Source of the DNA: Sphingomonadaceae bacterium
GTDB lineage: Bacteria; Pseudomonadota; Alphaproteobacteria; Sphingomonadales; Sphingomonadaceae
Length of the DNA stretch: 34,706 nt
NCBI GenBank assembly: GCA_019090585.1
Contig: JAHRVR010000143.1
Span: 1 to 34,706 of the forward strand
Reading direction: 5' to 3'
Shown: one piece after another, positions 31,573 to 34,706 of the stretch
Numbering within the stretch: position 1 is the stretch's first letter
Layout of the letters: every line of letters begins with the position of its first letter
The notes under the pieces: generated by a model
Databases searched by the model: none
What the model was told of the DNA's origin: nothing
What the model saw: the letters and a program-made list of their open reading frames with translations, nothing else
Translations under genes and position numbers: made by a program

Positions 31573-32370
31573 ATGCCGACAGGCACATCTCGATCGGTCC
31601 CGGTAACCATGCGGGACAGTTGCTCGGCGGACGAATGGCGCACCAGGGTCGATCTGGCGGCTTTTTACCGGCTGGTCGACCACCATGGCTGGATCGACCT
31701 GATCTACAATCACATCTCCGCGCGCGTGCCCGATGCGCCCGGTCAATACCTCGTCAATCCCTACGGAATGCTCTATGAGGAGATCACCGCATCGAGCCTT
31801 GTCAAAGTGGACCTGGAAAGCGGAGAGATCGCTGCGCGACAGGCAAAAGCCGCGGAGACAAACATCGCGGCCCATGATCTGCACGGTGCAGTGCTGACCG
31901 CGCGCAGCGATCTACAATGCGTCGCCCATGCCCACACACCCGCGACAATGGCCGTCTCGGCTATGGCCGACGGCCTGCTACCACTCACCCAGACGGCAAT
32001 GGGGTTCTACAACCGGATCGGTTATAACGATTACGGGATCGGGAGCGATGCCTGCGAAAGGCTGGGCCGGGACTTTGAAGGCTGCGACACAGTAATCCTG
32101 CGCAACCACGGCGTGATGGTAGGCGGGCGCACCATTGCCGAAGCCTATGTGCAGCTACACAACCTTCAGATGGCCTGTGAAGCACAGGTTCTTCTCATGG
32201 CAGCCGGAGAGCGCAGGTCCATTCCGTCTCAGGACATTATCGATAGCTATTCGGTCAATATCGAGCACTGGCTTAACCGGCCAAACGGCCCGCGCGATGC
32301 CGAGCATTGCGTGGAATGGGAAGCCTGCCTGCGTATGCTCAGGCGCCGGGGCCTCGACTTCGATGCTTGA
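31573..32370 (+). CDS. Class II aldolase/adducin-family protein
   Basis: This 265-residue protein has the zinc-binding fold of fuculose-phosphate aldolase. Likely metal ligands are H119 and H121 (VAHAHT) and H179 (RNHGVMVGG), and IYNHISARVP marks the N-terminal part. The catalytic glutamate of true aldolases, expected about four residues before H104, appears as A100, as in many adducin-like members that are decarboxylases or of unknown function. The ATG at 31573 follows AAGGAG; the open frame starts earlier at 31519 without a good site. Its stop overlaps the VOC start by 8 bases, suggesting coupled action. Confidence 0.88.
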   Translation: MPTGTSRSVPVTMRDSCSADEWRTRVDLAAFYRLVDHHGWIDLIYNHISARVPDAPGQYLVNPYGMLYEEITASSLVKVDLESGEIAARQAKAAETNIAAHDLHGAVLTARSDLQCVAHAHTPATMAVSAMADGLLPLTQTAMGFYNRIGYNDYGIGSDACERLGRDFEGCDTVILRNHGVMVGGRTIAEAYVQLHNLQMACEAQVLLMAAGERRSIPSQDIIDSYSVNIEHWLNRPNGPRDAEHCVEWEACLRMLRRRGLDFDA

Positions 32371-32806
32371 AGATCCGATGCGCGGCACCAGCCCTCTCCC
32401 CCTCCCGGCCACCGAACCGCAAATCAGTTTTCTGAAACTGACAGTCGCAGACCTGGAGGCATCGCAGGCCTTCTATGAAAACGCGTTTGGCATGATTGCG
32501 GGAACGCCCATCGCGCAAGGCAAGCTCACGGAACTCGTGATGAAATCGCCCGACAATCCCTTTGCCTTGACGCTGCTGCAATATGCGAAGGCCAGGCCCG
32601 TTGAGAGTGTCAGCGCCAGCAACAGTGCGGCGGCTTTTTACATCGGCTTTTATGTGACAGACATGGTGGCCGGAATCGCACGCGCCCAGGCAGCGGGCGC
32701 AAAGCTGCTGCGCGGGCCGGACTATTTCGAGCAGGTCAGTTACGCCTTTCTGGAAACACCGGACGGCCATGTCATCGAACTGATCGACCGGGGCAACGGC
32801 CGCTGA
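32363..32806 (+). CDS. VOC-superfamily (glyoxalase/extradiol-like) protein
   Basis: This protein of 147 residues has one vicinal-oxygen-chelate domain, made of paired beta-alpha-beta-beta-beta units: ISFLKLTVADLEASQAFYENAFGM, AAAFYIGFYVTDMVAGIARAQAAGAKLLRG and FLETPDGHVIELIDR. The final ETPDGHVIELID is the usual metal-glutamate strand. It starts at an ATG overlapping the aldolase stop (32363-32370); an in-frame ATG at 32378 is possible. VOC members include epimerases, lyases and dioxygenases; with one domain it would act as a dimer. The gene is convergent with the DUF35 gene and ends 34 bases before it. Confidence 0.88.
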   Translation: MLEDPMRGTSPLPLPATEPQISFLKLTVADLEASQAFYENAFGMIAGTPIAQGKLTELVMKSPDNPFALTLLQYAKARPVESVSASNSAAAFYIGFYVTDMVAGIARAQAAGAKLLRGPDYFEQVSYAFLETPDGHVIELIDRGNGR

Positions 32807-32829
32807 CCACCGCCGCCCCGCATCACAGT

Positions 32830-32853
32830 TACTTGTCCGGCTACTTGTCCGGC
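32830..32853. repeat. Tandem 12-bp duplication TACTTGTCCGGC x2 spanning a stop codon
   Basis: Two exact adjacent copies, 32830-32841 and 32842-32853. On the minus strand the repeat gives ...PDK-stop-PDK-stop, so the end of the DUF35 gene has been duplicated with its stop codon. The protein ends at the first stop and is unaffected. Confidence 0.85.
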
Positions 32854-33263
32854 GCGAAATGCCAGATGGTAACACCCTCGTCCGGCACTTCCTCGCAAAC
32901 GACCTTCACCGGCATGCCGGTATGGACCGTTTCAGGATCGACATCGACCATCGTACCCAGCACGATCGGCGTGCGCGGGCGTTCCGGAAATTCGACCATC
33001 GCAAGCACGTATGGCACATCCTCACGGAAAGCGCCGGGGCCGCGGTGAACCACGGTATAGGAAAAGATCTTGCCTTTTCCGGTTGTCTTTGCCCACTCCT
33101 GATCGGTCGAAAGGCAATTGCGGCAAGCCGGATAGGGCACCCAGTTCCAATGGCCGCAACTGGTGCATTTCGGGATGAGAAATTCTCCGCGCTCCAGACC
33201 TTCCCAGAACGGCTCATTCTCGGGCAGGCGCTGCGGCAGAGGCTTCATGTAAGGCTGTGTCAT
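32841..33263 (-). CDS. DUF35 / OB-fold partner of the Ltp2-like protein
   Basis: This 140-residue protein has a zinc ribbon with C33, C36, C47 and C50 (KCTSCGHWNWVPYPACRNC) followed by an OB-fold (GKGKIFSYTVVHRG, PYVLAMVEFPE, VLGTMVDVDPETVHTGMPVKVVCEE). In Mycobacterium and relatives a DUF35 domain (of ChsH2) binds Ltp2 to form a retro-aldolase that removes the end of a steroid side chain. Here it lies 12 bases downstream of the Ltp2-like gene on the same strand, so it is the probable partner. It is distinct from the DUF35 at 27255, which is paired with a true thiolase. Confidence 0.9.
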   Translation of the reverse strand: MTQPYMKPLPQRLPENEPFWEGLERGEFLIPKCTSCGHWNWVPYPACRNCLSTDQEWAKTTGKGKIFSYTVVHRGPGAFREDVPYVLAMVEFPERPRTPIVLGTMVDVDPETVHTGMPVKVVCEEVPDEGVTIWHFAPDK

Positions 33264-33275
33264 GGTTGTTGATCC

Positions 33276-34457
33276 TCAATCCTTGCCCAGAATGGAGATG
33301 CCGGTGAGGCCGTGGACGGCGAAACCCTGTGACAGGACCGCGCCGATCTTGGCATCCTTGACCTGCCGCTGATCGCATTCACCGCGAAGCTGCTTTACCA
33401 CTTCAACCACAGGCAAACCGCTCGGGTTGCCGCAGTGGCTGTGTGAAAGCAGGCCGCCGTCGGTGTTGGCCGGCAGCTTGCCGCCCAGCTTGAGGTGGCC
33501 TTCCTTGATGAACTCATGGCCTTCGCCGAACTTGCAAAAGCCCATCTCCTCAAGGTTGCGTGCCATTGTAACCGGGAAGCAATCGTACAAGCCTGTAACA
33601 TCAATCTCATCGTGCGAAATGCCCGAGTTCCCGAAGGCAATCTCGCTGGCACGGCGAACCGCTTGTCCGTTGTCGTTGATCCAGTCGTCCGTGAAGGACA
33701 TGTAGAAGTCCGTGTACATGGCCTCGCCGCCGCCAAGCACCCAGACCGGGTCCTTGCGGCAATCTTTCGCGATTTCCGCCGAAGCGACGATAATCGCATA
33801 GCCGCCGTCGTTATCGAGCGAGCAATCGAGCCGGTGGAGCGGATCGCTGATCATCGGCGAATCGATCACGTCCTGGACGGTTATCTCACCGCGCTCACCC
33901 ATGATCGAGGCGGGATTAAGCGTTGCGTGATGGCGCGCGATAACCGGATATTCGGCCAAGTTTTCATAAGGCGCGTTGAACTGGTCCATGTAACGGCGCG
34001 TCCACAGCGCGTACCAGGCGGTCATATAGCCGCCGTGGATATTGAAGTCCCAGTCCGGCACGCGCGGAGCCTTGGCGATCTGCGCCGCTTCCATCGAAGC
34101 GCGTTGCTTTGATGGACCGGCACGAACGCCCGCATTGCCAAAATAGATGCACACAACATTCGTCAGCCCAGCGCCGATTGCAGCCGCCGCCTTCGTCACC
34201 AGCCCAGCAGCCATACCATGCGACGTGAAAGTGATGGGGTGGCCGCCAAGCTGCTCTGTCCATTGTTGCTGCGCCCTCAGGCTCGCATCGTACATCATCG
34301 AGCCAAGGCCATCGATTTGCTCATGTTTAAGGCCCGCATCGTCAAGCGCCCCCTGAATCGCCTCAAGCGCGAGGGTCCACGATGTGCCCTCGAGCATTTT
34401 TGCCTGTTTGGTATTATAAACGCCGACAATCGCTGCCTTGCGGCTCGGGAAAGTCAT
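33276..34457 (-). CDS. Ltp2-like thiolase-fold aldolase (thiolase residues lost)
   Basis: This 393-residue protein has the SCP-x/thiolase fold but not thiolase chemistry. Where the thiolase at 27692 has SNACASG with C81, this reads SHGMAAG. Where that one has HDCF, this has YDCF with Y291. Its GHPIGATG loop is replaced by SHCGNPSG. These changes, with a tyrosine in the histidine position, are those I associate with Ltp2-type steroid aldolases that cleave a tertiary 3-hydroxyacyl-CoA by retro-aldol reaction. I prefer the ATG at 34457, with GGGAG nine bases upstream, over the TTG at 34466. It pairs with the DUF35 gene downstream. The product would be propionyl- or acetyl-CoA plus a ketone, if the family reading is right. 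Confidence 0.88.
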   Translation of the reverse strand: MTFPSRKAAIVGVYNTKQAKMLEGTSWTLALEAIQGALDDAGLKHEQIDGLGSMMYDASLRAQQQWTEQLGGHPITFTSHGMAAGLVTKAAAAIGAGLTNVVCIYFGNAGVRAGPSKQRASMEAAQIAKAPRVPDWDFNIHGGYMTAWYALWTRRYMDQFNAPYENLAEYPVIARHHATLNPASIMGERGEITVQDVIDSPMISDPLHRLDCSLDNDGGYAIIVASAEIAKDCRKDPVWVLGGGEAMYTDFYMSFTDDWINDNGQAVRRASEIAFGNSGISHDEIDVTGLYDCFPVTMARNLEEMGFCKFGEGHEFIKEGHLKLGGKLPANTDGGLLSHSHCGNPSGLPVVEVVKQLRGECDQRQVKDAKIGAVLSQGFAVHGLTGISILGKD

Positions 34458-34647
34458 GAATTGCAACTCCCAGTCTTTGCCCAGCCAACAAAGCCGGGGC
34501 AGAATCGTTCCATTTGCCTCAATTGAGCTATTCCAACCGCTAGCAGATCAATCAGCGCAGAGAAAACATGCAAATTCCGTCCTGTGCGCAATCTGGAGAT
34601 GACAAGCGTTGGCAGCTCTGACAGGTTCGGCGCAAGCGGAGGGAACA

Positions 34648-34706
34648 ATGCTTGTCGGAAAATCTGCCTTACTCATAAATGAAATGCAAATCGGGGTCGT
34701 CGATGC
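34648..34706 (+). CDS. Isochorismatase-like cysteine hydrolase, 5' end only
   Basis: An ATG at 34648 follows GGAGGGA and opens a frame to the right edge reading LVGKSALLINEMQIGVVDA. That is the first strand and loop of isochorismatase-like hydrolases, in which the D or E of the xxDMQxG-like element is part of the catalytic triad region; here it is NEMQIGVVD. Such enzymes hydrolyse amides or vinyl ethers. It is divergent from the Ltp2-like gene with a 190-base gap. Only 19 residues are visible, so the family call is tentative. Confidence 0.65.
   Translation, partial: MLVGKSALLINEMQIGVVD

Noticed and set aside
32018..32030. AACCG-GAT-CGGTT, similar to the operator at 12448
   Set aside because: It lies within the coding part of the class II aldolase gene, has only 5-bp arms and is likely chance.
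1..34706. CRISPR arrays, tRNA or rRNA genes, insertion sequences, integrases or phage genes
   Set aside because: None was seen on reading both strands; the only repeat of note is the 12-bp duplication at 32830.

Overview
The window looks like part of a high-G+C alphaproteobacterial genome, most likely a sphingomonad (Sphingomonadales). This is inferred from the gene mix and base composition; there is no rRNA or other phylogenetic marker. Nearly every gene belongs to a catabolic family acting on an alicyclic, aromatic or branched carboxylic acid as its CoA thioester: five acyl-CoA dehydrogenases (ACADs), two CoA ligases, two Rieske oxygenases, a Baeyer-Villiger-type monooxygenase, a TauD-type dioxygenase, a crotonase, two SDRs, a HpaI-type aldolase, a thiolase, a thiolase-fold aldolase candidate, two DUF35 partners and two MFS importers. 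The whole set resembles an uncharacterised degradation island, perhaps for a steroid- or terpenoid-like compound; the substrate cannot be read from the sequence.

Layout. At 1-838 (minus) is a TauD-type dioxygenase cut by the window edge, divergent from a LysR regulator (972-1940). A plus-strand run follows: SMP-30-type lactonase, a small/large ACAD pair and a CoA ligase (2070-6948). It converges on a minus-strand run (7034-12402) of a Rieske oxygenase, a second ACAD pair and a second CoA ligase. A divergent promoter region with a perfect 7-3-7 inverted repeat separates that run from an MFS transporter, a flavin monooxygenase, a small EthD-like protein, a Rieske oxygenase alpha subunit and a cupin (12590-17894), which end at a strong hairpin.

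From 18127 to 22464 lies a tightly coupled SDR / ACAD / crotonase / APH-kinase / SnoaL operon. The ACAD and the kinase look like the two halves of eukaryotic ACAD10/11 (and bacterial LvaA/LvaC), which points to phosphorylation-dependent removal of a 4-hydroxyl from acyl-CoAs. A HpaI-like aldolase (22662-23408) is followed by a visibly lower-G+C insert (about 23409-24860) with two unrecognised genes. Two small alpha/beta-barrel genes come next, then a decayed 3' end of a cytochrome P450 gene that has lost its haem-binding loop.

The right part (26278-34706) holds an SDR, a DUF35-thiolase pair with intact thiolase residues, an MFS transporter, an LLM-class oxidoreductase, a class II aldolase/adducin protein and a VOC protein on the plus strand. 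On the minus strand is a second DUF35-thiolase pair that has lost the thiolase residues and resembles the Ltp2-type side-chain aldolases of steroid catabolism. The start of an isochorismatase-like hydrolase is cut by the right edge.

Working model (inference): MFS import; CoA activation by two ligases; ring or side-chain oxygenation by Rieske, TauD and flavin enzymes; lactone opening by the SMP-30 enzyme; dehydrogenation by heteromeric ACADs; 4-hydroxyl removal by the kinase/ACAD module; chain shortening by thiolytic and retro-aldol steps. No ferredoxin or reductase for the Rieske enzymes is encoded in the window.
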